DNA of 64,000 nt from Embiotoca jacksoni (GCA_022577435.1 JAKOON010000022.1:9577230-9641229); one strand, 5' to 3'. Positions 29,151 to 39,792 are shown, numbered from the stretch's first letter. Notes: generated from the letters alone by a model not told the origin. Program-made: numbers and translations.

Positions 29151-29666
29151 ATGGAGCAAAACTCACACCATCTGAATTATCCGGCGGAGTGTGTCCGGCT
29201 CGTGAAAGTCCTGCTGGAGAGACGCCGTCCCCCGAAGGAGCAGCAGGACGACGACGACCGTCCCGACGCCGAGACGCAGAGTGTCCACTGGGCCGCGCGC
29301 AAAGACTTCACGGTGGCCGCGGGGGAAAGGCAGATTAACGCGTACATTCAAACGTGGGGGATCCGGTCCCGCTGGCTTTACAGTCTGGACTTCCTCTACT
29401 CCAACGACGAGGAGCACCGGGTCTTCCACCACTACCGGGCTCGGTTCAGCACCCCTTCGCCCGCGAGGCCAATCCAGGGCACGGCCAGCGTCTACTTCGT
29501 CGTGGACATTTCGAAAATCAAACCCCAAACTCTGCCGGTGGAAGTCCGTTTCGTGGTGGAGTCGAACAGGCTGGTGCACACACCCGGGAAGGTCAGGTTC
29601 ACGGAGAAGTGGCTGGCGGACGTGATCGAGAGCAAGACTCTGCTCCGAAACGCGGTGGCTCTTTGA
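29151..29666 (+). CDS. Intronless AKAP14/AKAP28-family-like protein, nested antisense in pnpla8 intron 1
   Basis: Single open frame of 171 residues in GC-rich, codon-biased sequence. The ATG at 29151 has A at -3 and G at +4; an in-frame ATG at 29088 would give 192 residues in a weaker context. The chain has an amphipathic helix (about 11-24, PAECVRLVKVLLERR), an acidic linker, then a compact domain with DFTVAAGERQINAYIQTW (52-69), WLYSLDFLY, TASVYFVVDISKIKPQTLPV (111-130) and a terminal VRFTEKWLADVIESK. This order matches what I recall of the A-kinase anchoring protein 14 family, whose N-terminal helix binds the RII subunit of protein kinase A in ciliary axonemes. Human AKAP14 is X-linked and has introns, so this copy could be a retrogene or a lineage-specific relocation. 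That it is a real gene is much surer than the family name. Confidence 0.6.
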   Translation: MEQNSHHLNYPAECVRLVKVLLERRRPPKEQQDDDDRPDAETQSVHWAARKDFTVAAGERQINAYIQTWGIRSRWLYSLDFLYSNDEEHRVFHHYRARFSTPSPARPIQGTASVYFVVDISKIKPQTLPVEVRFVVESNRLVHTPGKVRFTEKWLADVIESKTLLRNAVAL

Positions 29667-29700
29667 AACTGTTCATGTCGTATGAACACGATATGCCACC

Positions 29701-29706
29701 ATTAAA
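29701..29706 (+). promoter_or_regulatory. Polyadenylation signal of the nested gene
   Basis: ATTAAA, 35 bases after the stop of the nested plus-strand gene, followed by A/T-rich sequence. Confidence 0.45.
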
Positions 29707-30102
29707 AAATTTTTTTAAAAAAAAGATAACTCCCTCTCAAGTCTATTTTCTGTGTCTTCTGTGCACGTTTTTAATGGATGACGTAAGCAAGATTTAAATC
29801 TAATTCAAAACGACCTAAGCTGTCCGTGTTAGATAACGCGCCTATTTAAAGGAAATAAAAACAAACAAAACACCGGCCAAACATTAGCACGCAGCTTAGC
29901 CGCATTCATCGCTGCTCGCTTTGCTGCCGAAAGGAAGGCAGGTTATCGACTTTTACGCATGCTGACAAACACAAACAAATGGTCCTCTTCTTACCTTTCG
30001 AAAGACACCCGAGTTGTTGAAATGTTTCATTCAGTGTAGGGCTGGTGCAATGACTGCACGTACGGGTGCTAGTTAGAAAAAAAAAAAATAAACAGGAAGA
30101 GG

Positions 30103-30117
30103 ACAGGAAGTGACGTA
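30103..30117 (-). promoter_or_regulatory. pnpla8: ETS/CRE composite element, probable pnpla8 promoter
   Basis: The plus-strand text ACAGGAAGTGACGTA joins an ETS core (GGAAGT) to a CRE-like TGACGTA. This arrangement is common at TATA-less promoters of mitochondrial and housekeeping genes. It lies about 110 bases upstream of the putative exon 1 donor. Confidence 0.5.
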
Positions 30118-30959
30118 GGCGCTGCAGTACTTCATCTTTCTCACTAGATATCAGCAAAACGGATCTTCGGGATGAGAAGATCTTTATTGGGCACAAACGC
30201 GTAACTTCAATTTAAATAATGTATATTAAAAAAAAGTTTTAAAAAAGTTTTAAATGCAGTGTGTATAATCCTAAACAGTTTAATTACTTCACGTTGAGAT
30301 ATGTTTGATAATGTGTTCTGCAGGTGGTGTGAGTTCACTATTTTCAGCATCATGGAGAGCAACGTTTAACCCAGTTGTTTTTGTACACGGGTTTTGAGTA
30401 AACACACAAGAAATACCACAGAATAAAACATATTACGGTTCAATTATCCCAGTGACAATTTTTGAATCTTCTCGGTGACCTTTTACGCTTCAAACAGAAA
30501 CAGGTAATCAGCCGAATGGAATTTTTTTCAATGCTGTAGAGATGTCAGGTGCAGTTGTAATGAAAGCCATAGAAGTTCTATACATATCATGACAAATACC
30601 TAATGCAATGCTCTTTTAAATTTCGATCTCTCTGTTTTTCTTGGCTAACATGCAGACTTGTACACAGCTGTAGAATTTTTTTTTTTTTTAAAGCACTCAC
30701 ATGCTGAGCTTATTGCAGTCATGGCAAAACACAAGCAAAACCCTCATCAAAAAGAGTTGTGATATAAGATCACTGTGTGGGATTCTAATGGTAGGTGAGT
30801 GCATGGGGAGCTATAGGCTGTTGCTTTTGTGTGACAATGGCTGCAGACTGAATGATAATAATTTGTCCACCAATTGACAAATCCAGGCAGATGCCCTAAA
30901 GGTTCATAAATATGGAGGTGTGATGGGAAAATAATGAACTCATCAGGCTTGTCAAATGT

Positions 30960-31300
30960 TTGTCTATCTGTTGCACAACATGTTCCCATCGTCTCAGAAA
31001 AGATGCACTCATTTATCCGTCGCACAGCATGGTTCTATAGTCTCAGTTACAACGTCTCTGTACCTTTATCTTGTGACCTACGACCTCACTCGGTACTATC
31101 TACAAAATCAGATATACAGAGGAAATGGGGGTGACTGTCAACTGTTTGTCACACTGTATATAAGCTGAACTACGGAGGAGAGACTTCGAGCAATGCTGGA
31201 CACCTTTCTTTGAGTGTACATGTATTTGCTCCTTCTTGCAAGAATAAATGTCCGATATGTTTGATTTTGAATACAGCCTATGAGTCATTTTTCTAACAAG
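30960..31300 (+). mobile_element. Possible solo LTR of a retroelement
   Basis: TATATAAG at 31157-31164 is followed 79 bases later by AATAAA (31243-31248), with a compact GAGAG-containing leader between them. This is the usual order of an LTR promoter and polyadenylation signal. I could not find a convincing target-site duplication or a second LTR, so limits and identity are uncertain. Confidence 0.25.
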
Positions 31301-31567
31301 GTGCCTTTTCAAAAGGACCATGTTCACATAGTAATGAATTAAACGCACATCTGTGTGGAGCAATTCACCTGAAACTCATTTCTTGTAGGAGGCACATTGG
31401 TGGCTTTACCTACACATATATCTCTTAAAAGGTTAGAAGCTTTTTTTTCCCCCTCTGTAACAGTAGGGTGGTATTTCTTGACAATAGCATTTGTGTGAAA
31501 AGTAGAATGTACTCAGATCAGAGTGAGATGGAAATAAAAATGGTGTTATTGGGGCCAGTTCTTAAAG

Positions 31568-31970
31568 ACTATCTTTGGCGCCGGAGAACAAGTTGCGGCA
31601 GGAGAAAGTGTTTCACGGAGTTCACTCAGCACTTTCCAGTGACTCAACCGACAGTCTGGTTAACTCAACAGGTAAAAAGATTCTACTTCACCAAGGTTGA
31701 TATTAATGGTTCAAATTCCACCTCGGCCTGTTGATGTTAGTGAAGTTGAAATGTTTGTAGAAATTGAAAAAGTTTTGCATACACTACACATTACAGGAAG
31801 ATATTTAATATCACTGCAGATCTCCTTGAAAACATGTATATGTACTATCCACAGAATGTCTGTGGCAATTTTGGTCGTACAATGCTGTCTAACTCCTGGT
31901 AAGATAGATGGTGCAGTGATTAGCACTGCTGCCTGTCAGCGAGAAGGTTTGGGGATTGATACCCCTTTGT
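31568..31970 (+). repeat. Left arm of a large inverted repeat, with tRNA-like box A/B segment
   Basis: 31568-31878 matches the reverse complement of 32232-32556 with scattered mismatches and small gaps. It is followed at about 31905-31967 by a segment with box-A-like GGTGCAGTGATTAGC and a degenerate box B (GGGGATTGATACCCC), the pattern of a tRNA-derived repeat head. No transposase frame is visible. Confidence 0.8.
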
Positions 31971-32012
31971 CATGATTTAAAAAAAAGATTTACAATTTTT
32001 TTGTTTTGTTGC

Positions 32013-32800
32013 TATAGTATGACTTTTTTTTTTCATAATTTGGATGACATGCTATATGCTTTTTTTTTAAGGCCATGAGAAGGGGGGGATTGAACTGCTG
32101 ACCTTCTTGATGAGAGGCAACAATGCTAACCATTGCACCACTAATCTCCCCAGGAGATGGTCTGCATTGTGACAAATCTTTGGCTCACTGCAACCTATAA
32201 CTCCACCATCCACAAACATTTATTCAAATGCCACCAAAATTGCCGTAGACATTCTTTGGATAGTAGATATACATGTTTTCAAGATGGTCTGCAGTGATAT
32301 TAAATATCTTATATGTCTGTAGTGTGTAGTGTATGCAAAACTTTTTCAATTTCTCCAAACGTTTCAACTTCACTAAAAGTTGAATCACCATCAACAGGCC
32401 GTGGTGGAATCTGAACCATTAATATCAACCTTGGTGAAGTAGAATATTTTTACCTGTTGAGTTAACCAGACTGTTGGTTGAGTCACTGGAAAGCTCTGAG
32501 TGAACTCCGTGAAACACTTTCTCCGCCGTGACTTGTTCTTCAGCGCTGAAGATAGTCCAGCGGTCTACGAACGCCGCTTCAGAGCTGGAAACAACATCAT
32601 GAGGACGCGAGTTTGTGCCCTGCTCAAGGTAATCCACACAGTTCACGGAGAGTGAGTCGCCTTTAAGGGTTAGCCACACGGTTCATGGAGGGCGAGTCCC
32701 CCTAAGGTTAAGCCACTCAGGTTGTGGGTTTGGGTTGTAAATGCAGTCATACTAATACCAAACCAAAGGTCAATAACAATACAAAACAAAAATAAAAAAA
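32013..32800 (-). repeat. Right arm of the inverted repeat, same family as the copy at 55.8 kb
   Basis: Contains a tRNA-like segment in opposite orientation (about 32082-32153), then a body (32177 onward) shared with 55754-56500 and, inverted, with 31568-31878. The minus-strand open frame ending near 32425 lies wholly inside the repeat and also appears in the 56 kb copy; I do not think it codes for protein. Confidence 0.8.
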
Positions 32801-33148
32801 CCTAATACAAAAATTCAAGGGTGTGTCTAAATAACCGTTGCTTGAGTTATCAGGTTTGGTTCACTCAGTGTGAAAAATCTATAATTATTAAAGAATTTTA
32901 GCCATCAAGCCATCTGTCAAGTTATTTTTTTCTCACTGCCTTACGGGCTTTGCTCATTTTGACTCAAACAGTCTCAGAATATTAACATCTCTCCTTTTGA
33001 TTTGCAGGTGGAATCTAAATGGAGCCTTTCTGAATTCTGAAGTTCATTCCTTCTATTTCTGATGGACCACACACTACAAAAGAATAGTGTTTTCTGGTTT
33101 TAAGCAATTAAGATTGTCTGTACTCACCCGGGGACAATATTCTACTGC

Positions 33149-33173
33149 CACTCACTCACTCACTCACTCACTC
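33149..33173. repeat. (CACT)n tetranucleotide repeat
   Basis: Six units of CACT. Confidence 0.9.
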
Positions 33174-33880
33174 ATACATTTCTGTCACTGCCTCCTCAGT
33201 GTAAATGCCAAACCTTTTATGATAACTCCAAGAGCAATTACTCTCAATCCCGTCCTTAGTGTGTTTTATTTTCACCATTGATTCGGTATATCTTGATTCA
33301 GTCATCAAGTCAACAACTTTTGTCAGACGTATAAGATGCAAAAGCTTTATAAACATTGGGCGTTAATCGCTATGAACAGATGCCGTTCCAGCTGTTTGGG
33401 GCTGGCACAGAAAGTATACTTTATTTACATATATTTTAAACATTATATTACACTGGTAAATAAATACAGAGAGCACTGAGTATATTGTGGTAAAATACAG
33501 ACTTTAGAGAATTGCCAGAATATTTCTACAGTTTTAGGTCCACTATAAAATCCAATAAATCCACCTCTGATTCTGAACGCTTTAAGTAAAGCCAAAGTGT
33601 AATTTACCACAGAATGTAGATATTTTATCATTATTCAGAGAGCCATATGTTTAGGAAAGAAATACATTTCTATTTCACTATGTATTTTAGGTTATGGGTT
33701 TATAAGATTTACTAAATGACACCTGATTAGTGCGTTAAATAAGGTTGTTTTCATTTGGGTACATTCTGGTCGTTCTATATTTATGTATGTGCAATCTCAT
33801 GAGGCATTATAATGGTATTCAGGTTTTTGATATTCTATAAAACTGGTCATCAACTCAACCTCCATTTCTCTGTCTTTTAG

Positions 33881-33960
33881 GTCCAGTCTTTTCCATCATC
33901 ATGCTGCTGGCCAGTCTCAACAGCTGTACCAATCCCTGGATATATCTCTACTATAGCTGA
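33881..33960 (+). pseudogene. Orphan last-exon relic of a V2-type vasopressin/vasotocin receptor
   Basis: After a pyrimidine tract and splice acceptor (TCTGTCTTTTAG|GT), the frame beginning CCA at 33883 reads through MLLASLNSCTNPWIY and stops at a TGA (33958-33960). This is transmembrane helix 7 with the NPxxY motif of the vasopressin/oxytocin G-protein-coupled receptors; ASLNSCTNPWIY is closest to the V2 type. The exon border falls where V1/V2 receptor genes have their intron between helices 6 and 7, and the split-codon phase fits, so this looks like a true exon relic and not a processed copy. The cytoplasmic tail is missing: the stop comes three codons after NPWIYL. I found no helix 1-6 sequence elsewhere in the window. 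It could instead be an alternative last exon of an upstream gene outside the window. Confidence 0.8.
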
Positions 33961-36250
33961 AAAAAAGTGTCATTAAATCCAGGACGATGGAAACTTTCCC
34001 TTTTAGAGTGTGTGTTTGCATCTTTTCAGATGTTTTCTATCCTATTGAGAGGGAGAAGAGAAGGTTACAAGCTGATTTGTAAAACCACTAAAGAGGGCTA
34101 AAGTTTGTTGGGTTATTATGATAAACAGTCTCTCTGCACTAGTTTTACCACGGCTGACACGTAAAACATGTGCAAAGGAAAAACCACACATTTCAAAAGC
34201 TCACAAGCTGAGAGACAGTATATTTATGCCAGCATACAATGCTTGCACAGAGTACAACATGGTCTTTCATACAGAGCTGGATGATAATTAGATGAAAGCT
34301 TTTCAAAATAAATCCCCATTAAAAACAATCAAGTGAAAAACCTGTGTTCTCAGTCTGGACACTGTACAGAGAAACAGAACATCTGGCTGTCCATCATCCA
34401 CTTCTGACTTTGATGTACAAATTTCTTTCGGTTATGATGTTGACAGCTGCATGCATGAGCTTTTTGCTGCTTGTAAGTAAACAATGAAAAATATTGGTCC
34501 TGGTATTCAACATAATAAATAAATGATAATTTGCTGTTTGCAGCACTGATGAGAGACAGGGGAAACGGCATTTGTTACAGATATGTAAAGCTCCTTTGAG
34601 CACAGCAAGATTTGGTTTTAATTTTTGCAAATGCATTTTAAAAACTGATTTATCGTAAGACCTTCCTTCTATATAACCTTTTTCTCTTACAGTGTCTATG
34701 TCTGACAGTGTCTATTCTTTGGTTCATTTCCATTTTACTGGCTATGAATTACTTTGTAACTTCATTGACGTTGCACATGATTGATAGTATTCCACTTTAC
34801 TTTCAAATCAAGACTTTCACTCATTTGTTTTTTTTCTGAGAAATCTCGTTGCATTAGTTCCCGAATGCACAGTTGTGACGATGTGTTTTCCCTCCGAGAC
34901 GCAACAAGATTACAACAATTTAATTTCAATAGTATTTTCGAGAATCCCTTCTTTTAATCCATGCCAGTGCAGCAAAGCCCAGACTCGTTCTCAGATGTGG
35001 AAATGCGTAATTCTGCAGCCTTTTTATCTAATGCAGCAGCCTGGAGTCATTTGAAATTACGCTCCACAAATCCTTGTCATATGTACAATCTAGCATTTTG
35101 TATTTAATTCAAAAAACCCATTTGGCTTCTCTCCCATACAGGTGATGTAGTAAACAGAGGTGTATCAAATTAAATATCACTGCAGATCCAAGAAACACCA
35201 TGAATATACACTTCCTTTTTAGTTTAATCAAACATGCAAAACAATAAGCGATGCTCAATAAAACACTACAGCGGATATGTTTTCTCTTTTGTCACAAACA
35301 CGAAGGTGCTGGTTTGGATGTTCCTCCTGGTGCCGACATGTCGTTCAACCTTATTTTTTTTTATCACAGGTGCGAGTTAATAATAAAAAAGGTTGGAGTA
35401 CAGTGACAATCCACACTGTTCCATTCTGTGACCAGACGGCCTTTGGCCAATTTTATTCTGGAAAGCTGCTTCAAATAAGATTAGGTATCTTGTGACTAAA
35501 ATACTATGATGACTAATTCAGGACCCAAGGGTGGAGAGGTGGGAGAGAAATCCTGCAGCCAGTTCATGCTCATCTAATTGTGGGGCATAAAACAATTACC
35601 AACAAGCACCCTGGGATGAAAATGCTTAAAAACAATTCAGTTACAAGACCATTAATTCTGCTGCAAAGAAAAGCCATCAGGGATTTATTTGAGCAGCGCG
35701 CAACATTTTGGACTCGCAAGAGGCTGTTGAGAATGACAGCGTGGTACTGACACTCAAGCACAGTGCAGAAATCAAATAAGATTCCCCGAACTAAAGTCTG
35801 TGTCGTTAAAATTTTTGTAAAGCAGCTTCTCCAATCAAATTAATACTCGAGTTAAAAGGGGGCAAATTTTGCCAGTTGTATATCAAATTATTAAACATGT
35901 TTCATTAATGAGTCGCGATACTCCAATAAAAAGGCATCATTTAGGCTCATTTTGATGAACAACAGCAGCAGGGCGGGGCCCTTACACTTCCACTTGTTAG
36001 CCACAACGAGACATTTAAGTACCTTGAATGCTACTCAAAAGGTAAATAAAGAAAATATGAGGACCCAAATAACAGTGACATCATAACACATGACATCATA
36101 TAGTGGACCAAATAACTCTAACAAAGGCAACTGCCGACAGAGTAGATAATAAAATACGACACGGTTAAAGTACCGCATAATAAAAACAGTAGAATAACCA
36201 TTTACAAGTTAAGTATTGATCACACAATAGAGCAGAATATCTTGGATATA
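33961..36250. other. Intergenic stretch, nothing recognised
   Basis: AT-rich sequence with scattered short open frames that have no family features and overlap one another. Directly after the receptor relic's stop the same frame stays open for some 38 codons but shows no receptor tail features. Confidence 0.5.
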
Positions 36251-37023
36251 CAGTACTGTGCACACGTTTTAAATAATAGCTTGTATTTACTGCACTTAGT
36301 TGGAATTTATTTAATAAACAAACAAAAGAAATGGAAGGGCACTTGAAGATATTATATTATTTTATGCAGATCTGCAACTGCAACCACAATATATGTTTGA
36401 ATATATTTCCAAAAATATTAGAATAGTTTTGGAAATAACTACTTGATATCAAGAAACGCTTCTAAATGGCCTTTTGTTTATGAAACCACTGTTCTCCATA
36501 AAGACTGCTTGATATGTTAAATTTGAGCAAGTGCATGTGTATCCCAGAGGATTTAAAGATGGTGTTTAGTAGGCCTAATGCCCTGTAAGGCAATGTTATT
36601 TAAAGTGAAAAACAATTTGTGAATCTGCCACAAAAATTTCATAGTTTTTTTTTTCTTATGTCTGTGCTAAACCATTCCACTAAGTTACATTGCAATTGGG
36701 CAGGTATAGACATAACCTCTTCAGCGATGGCAATGAATGAATGAATAAATATTTAGTTTGGCCACCCTTTGAAACAACACCAGTTCACCAGGTACACTTG
36801 TGCAGTTTTTCAAGGTTCTTAGCACGAAGGTTGCTCCAAGCATCTTGGAGGACTTGTCGCAGTTCTTCTGTGGATTTCGGTCTTCATTGTCTCTTCATGT
36901 AATCCTGATTTGACCAGCACTCTATACAGGCAACACCATCTATTGCAGGAGTCATTTTTTCTAAGATAATTCTTTATGACTTTGTGTGGGTTCAGATGCC
37001 GCATGTAAAAGTGCACAGTACTG
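36251..37023 (-). mobile_element. Internally deleted Tc1/mariner-type element
   Basis: Terminal inverted repeats: CAGTACTGTGCAC at 36251-36263 and its exact complement at 37011-37023, with the match extending imperfectly inward. Both ends are flanked by TA, the target site of this superfamily. On the minus strand near 36.7-36.9 kb a decayed frame reads QVLQDAWSNLRAKNLEKL, an internal stop, then SKGGQTKY, like the C-terminus of Tc1-like transposases. The 773-base element is too short to encode a complete enzyme and is broken, so it is non-autonomous and old. Confidence 0.85.
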
Positions 37024-37299
37024 TATATCACTGATGCCTAGCAACAAGCCACTGAAAATGCCCCCACTGAACCTTTGAAATATCATAGAGGTCACACAGT
37101 GCCACCATGTGGACATAAAATGCTAATTAGATATCCATCTGTCGTATGGAAATATGAGTGTAATTTTGCGTACCATAAAATCGGGCGCAATTTGTGCTGC
37201 TGTGCTTTATGTAAGGTACGTAAGGAGAATGTGCAACATATCTGCTAAAGTGACACAATGGTAACAATTAAAATACATGCACAGCCACAGGGTGCAAAA

Positions 37300-38520
37300 T
37301 CAGAGCAACACGGATGATATATAATCTTCTAATACCTTCTGCTTCTCTTTAAAAACCACACCATCCCTCTTCAGGAGGGCTATCTCGTTCTCCAGAGCTC
37401 GGATTTTAGCCACGGTGCTTTCCTCCCTGCGATCCAGTTCCAGGATCTTCGCATGCAAATTTAAAATCTTACTCCAAAGCTGGTCTTTGTCAGTGCCCGG
37501 TCTGCAGTACGAGTGCTCGTAAATAGAAATGTGCTCTCCATCACTGGGTCCCATGTCCTCCAAAAAACAGCCTTCGGGTTGGTCCTCAACCGTTTCCACG
37601 GGAACAAAGCTAAAAGCCTGGCCCAGGGCTGCTTGGAGGGCAGCCACGTCCACATTTGCCTCTCCGTTGGAGAAAGGACCAAGTGGCTCGCAGCACAGCA
37701 CAGTCACGGTGGAGTCAGACTGCTCTTTAAGATGGGGTTCACAAGCAGCAGTCTGCATCCCAGAGAGATTTGAATGCCAAGAGAACCCAGTGTCCGACGC
37801 CAGAGGTAGTTCAAAGATCATCTCTGTGTGTTCCGCAACATCACTGTTTGTTGTTCTTGACTGGACCAATTTGCATGTTCTGCTCAAAATGAGTGGCCTC
37901 TTACCAAGAGGAAAGTCATAACCTTTGGGCTCAGTGTCGGTGTCTGATGTGCTGGGTTTGGCCGTTGGACTTCTTTTAACAGTGGCCAGTTTTTTCTCAC
38001 CATCCTGAGATAAAAGGAGAAAGGTGCACATTAAAGTAGATCTTAAAACACAAACACAATTTTGCACAATTCTGGAACGGTAAAAAAAAAAAAAAGGGTA
38101 CAAAAGTAAATATTTTTTTTCATTTACAGAAAATGTTTAGATGAATAGCAAGACAATTTTGTTCCGATACATACATCTTCAAGGGAAGGAAAAACGGTAG
38201 GGATGGCTGTATTCTTCAGGTATCGGATGCCCCATCGAATGTCGAAGCAGTCCTCTGTAAAATGTTCGCTGCACAGATATTGATGTCGACTCGGGGTCCA
38301 CTCCTCCCGCTTCATGTTGTCCACCCATCTCTGAAGCCTGGGCTTGTCTTGCAAGGGAAACCTTTACAGGAGAAGACAAAGAAGAACTGTTAAAAAAAAA
38401 AAAAAATCAGAAACGCTTAAAACACTGTTGTACTATCATCGGTACATACTGATTTATTAATTTGCACCTCTGGTTCTTATTGCTCTTTTTGTTTTATGTA
38501 TAACTATAACTGATCTATCC

Positions 38521-38571
<51 letters not shown>

Positions 38572-38799
38572 GTTTCAGTCTCCTGTCTTCTTCCTGTCTT
38601 TAATAACAACCATCATCTTCGACTAATGATGTTAAAGATAGCAGAAAAAAAAGTAGCACCTGCTTCTTAACATAAACAGTCACAGAAAGCTGACAAAAAA
38701 AGAGGAAACATACGGGTAGAAGCTGATTCTCTTGTTGTCTTGTCTTGAGGCAGTCCCCCCGCGGTTTCTGCAAACTTTCACGGCGCAGTACCGCGGCAT
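37300..38799 (-). CDS. thap5: THAP domain-containing protein 5
   Basis: Nuclear zinc-finger protein of the THAP family, sequence-specific DNA binders linked to cell-cycle control. Three coding exons (38799-38714, 38361-38175, 38004-37300) join in frame to 325 residues; human THAP5 has 395. The THAP module occupies about 1-88 with the C2CH ligands Cys5, Cys10, Cys59 and His62, Trp41 and a closing AIPTVF. The middle (92-250) is low-complexity and poorly conserved. Near the C-terminus EHSY (254-257) fits the HCF-1 binding motif [DE]HxY, followed by a leucine-rich coiled coil (LWSKILNLHAKILEL onward). MPRYCAVKVC as start, DIRWGIRYLK in the module and the HSYCR-coiled-coil end are close to human THAP5. 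It is divergent from dnajb9, as in human. The central region is shorter than in mammals. Confidence 0.95.
38521..38571. repeat. (ATCT)n tetranucleotide repeat
   Basis: About 12 pure ATCT units inside thap5 intron 1. Confidence 0.97.
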
Positions 38800-38899
38800 A
38801 TCTGCAGTAAAACTACATTAAAAAATAAATAAATAATAAAAAAAAAAAATCGCCTGGTAGAGACACGTTTATGGTCACAGTTCTTTTTTTTGAAAACAG

Positions 38900-39422
38900 A
38901 AAACAGCTTGTACGCGAACACTTCCGGTTCGTAGCCCCTCGTACCGGAGATGACGTTTGTTTCATTTCTTTTTTTTTTTTTTTAAAGATAGTTAACATCC
39001 CCATTCACAATCACAAATGGTTGCAAAACTGCGACGAGGCAATACAGAATGCCCCCTAAACCATTCAACTCTTTTATACAAATAAAAAAAAAAACATTCA
39101 AATTATTACACACGTAACAAAACATTGACGTTTAGGTCTCTCGCCCTCAGCCAACAAGCTAAGGCAAAGCGAAGACGGAAGTAGGATCACATTTCCATTT
39201 CGCTCCATCTTTGTTCTTTTGGAAGCTCCACGTGCGCACGGTTTCCACCAATCACAGCAATCGGAGTCACCGCGTTAAGAAATGAACCAATCGCGTTGCG
39301 AGTCGTGTTATTACTGCTCAGGAATGCAGCTCGTCGACAACAGTTAGCTTTCGTTTCGCGTCAGCTGGAGGTTGTGTCGTCGGACGGAGGTATCCCCGGG
39401 CTGTTTGTCACCTCGTCTCCAG
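38900..39422. promoter_or_regulatory. Bidirectional promoter of thap5 and dnajb9, with dnajb9 untranslated exon 1
   Basis: The start codons are 994 bases apart on opposite strands. On the thap5 side lie an ETS site (CACTTCCGG, 38919-38927) and TGACGTTT (38951-38958). On the dnajb9 side are GGAAGT (39177-39182), CCACGTG (39228-39234) and two CCAAT boxes (39248-39252, 39287-39291). CCAAT and CCACG are the two halves of the ER stress element, but here the spacing and order do not fit the consensus CCAAT-N9-CCACG. The dnajb9 untranslated exon ends at 39422 (CCAG|GTAATC) and its intron runs to 39766. Confidence 0.6.
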
Positions 39423-39792
39423 GTAATCCCTCTTTTTCAGGGCGCATGGAGGTTATTTTATCGCGCTTGTTTTGTTTGTTTAACCGCAACAGAACGATCT
39501 TTTCAAAGGCAGAGCCGGTTTAAGTTTCACCTTTATTCCAGTAAAAAACAACAACAAAAAAAAAAAAACAGCGCGTTGTCATTTTTTTTTTTTTTTTTTT
39601 TGGGAGTCGCTCTCTGGGTTGAAACTAGCAGAGTTACGTGACGTCTTGTAGTTGTTTACCTAAATCTCGAAACTAGTTGGTAAAGTCCCCGTGTTTCTCG
39701 AGTGTGTAAAACGTCGTCAAAAAAAAAACCAACCAAAAAAAAAAAACAACCGCGCTCTTTTCACAGCTGAAAAGGCTGAATAAACCGGCACG

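Larger units (their letters stand above)
28746..30117 (-). other. pnpla8: pnpla8 5' untranslated exons and first intron
   Basis: The coding exon extends upstream as leader to 28899, where a pyrimidine-rich tract ends in TTTCAG on the minus strand. A donor at 29995 (CGAAAG|GTAAG) marks the end of a probable untranslated first exon running from about 30.1 kb. The intron between them (28900-29994) contains an intact plus-strand gene. Exon 1 is inferred from the donor and the promoter-like motif upstream; no transcript confirms it. Confidence 0.55.
30118..33880. other. Intergenic, repeat-rich stretch
   Basis: Between the pnpla8 promoter and the receptor exon relic I see a possible solo LTR, a large inverted repeat and a CACT tetranucleotide run. 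The rest (30.2-30.9 kb and 32.8-33.8 kb) is AT-rich sequence in which I recognise nothing. Confidence 0.6.

Noticed and set aside
29163..29579. 138-codon minus-strand open frame
   Set aside because: Antisense shadow of the GC-rich nested plus-strand gene; it has no family features.
31905..32153. Two tRNA-like segments, with similar ones near 55.8 and 56.65 kb
   Set aside because: Box A/B-like text is present but no cloverleaf with a proper anticodon arm can be drawn; they are tRNA-derived repeat heads and not tRNA genes.
32425..32679. 84-codon minus-strand open frame recurring near 56.1-56.3 kb
   Set aside because: It lies wholly in a repeated element and the copies diverge with frame-breaking changes; not a conserved protein.
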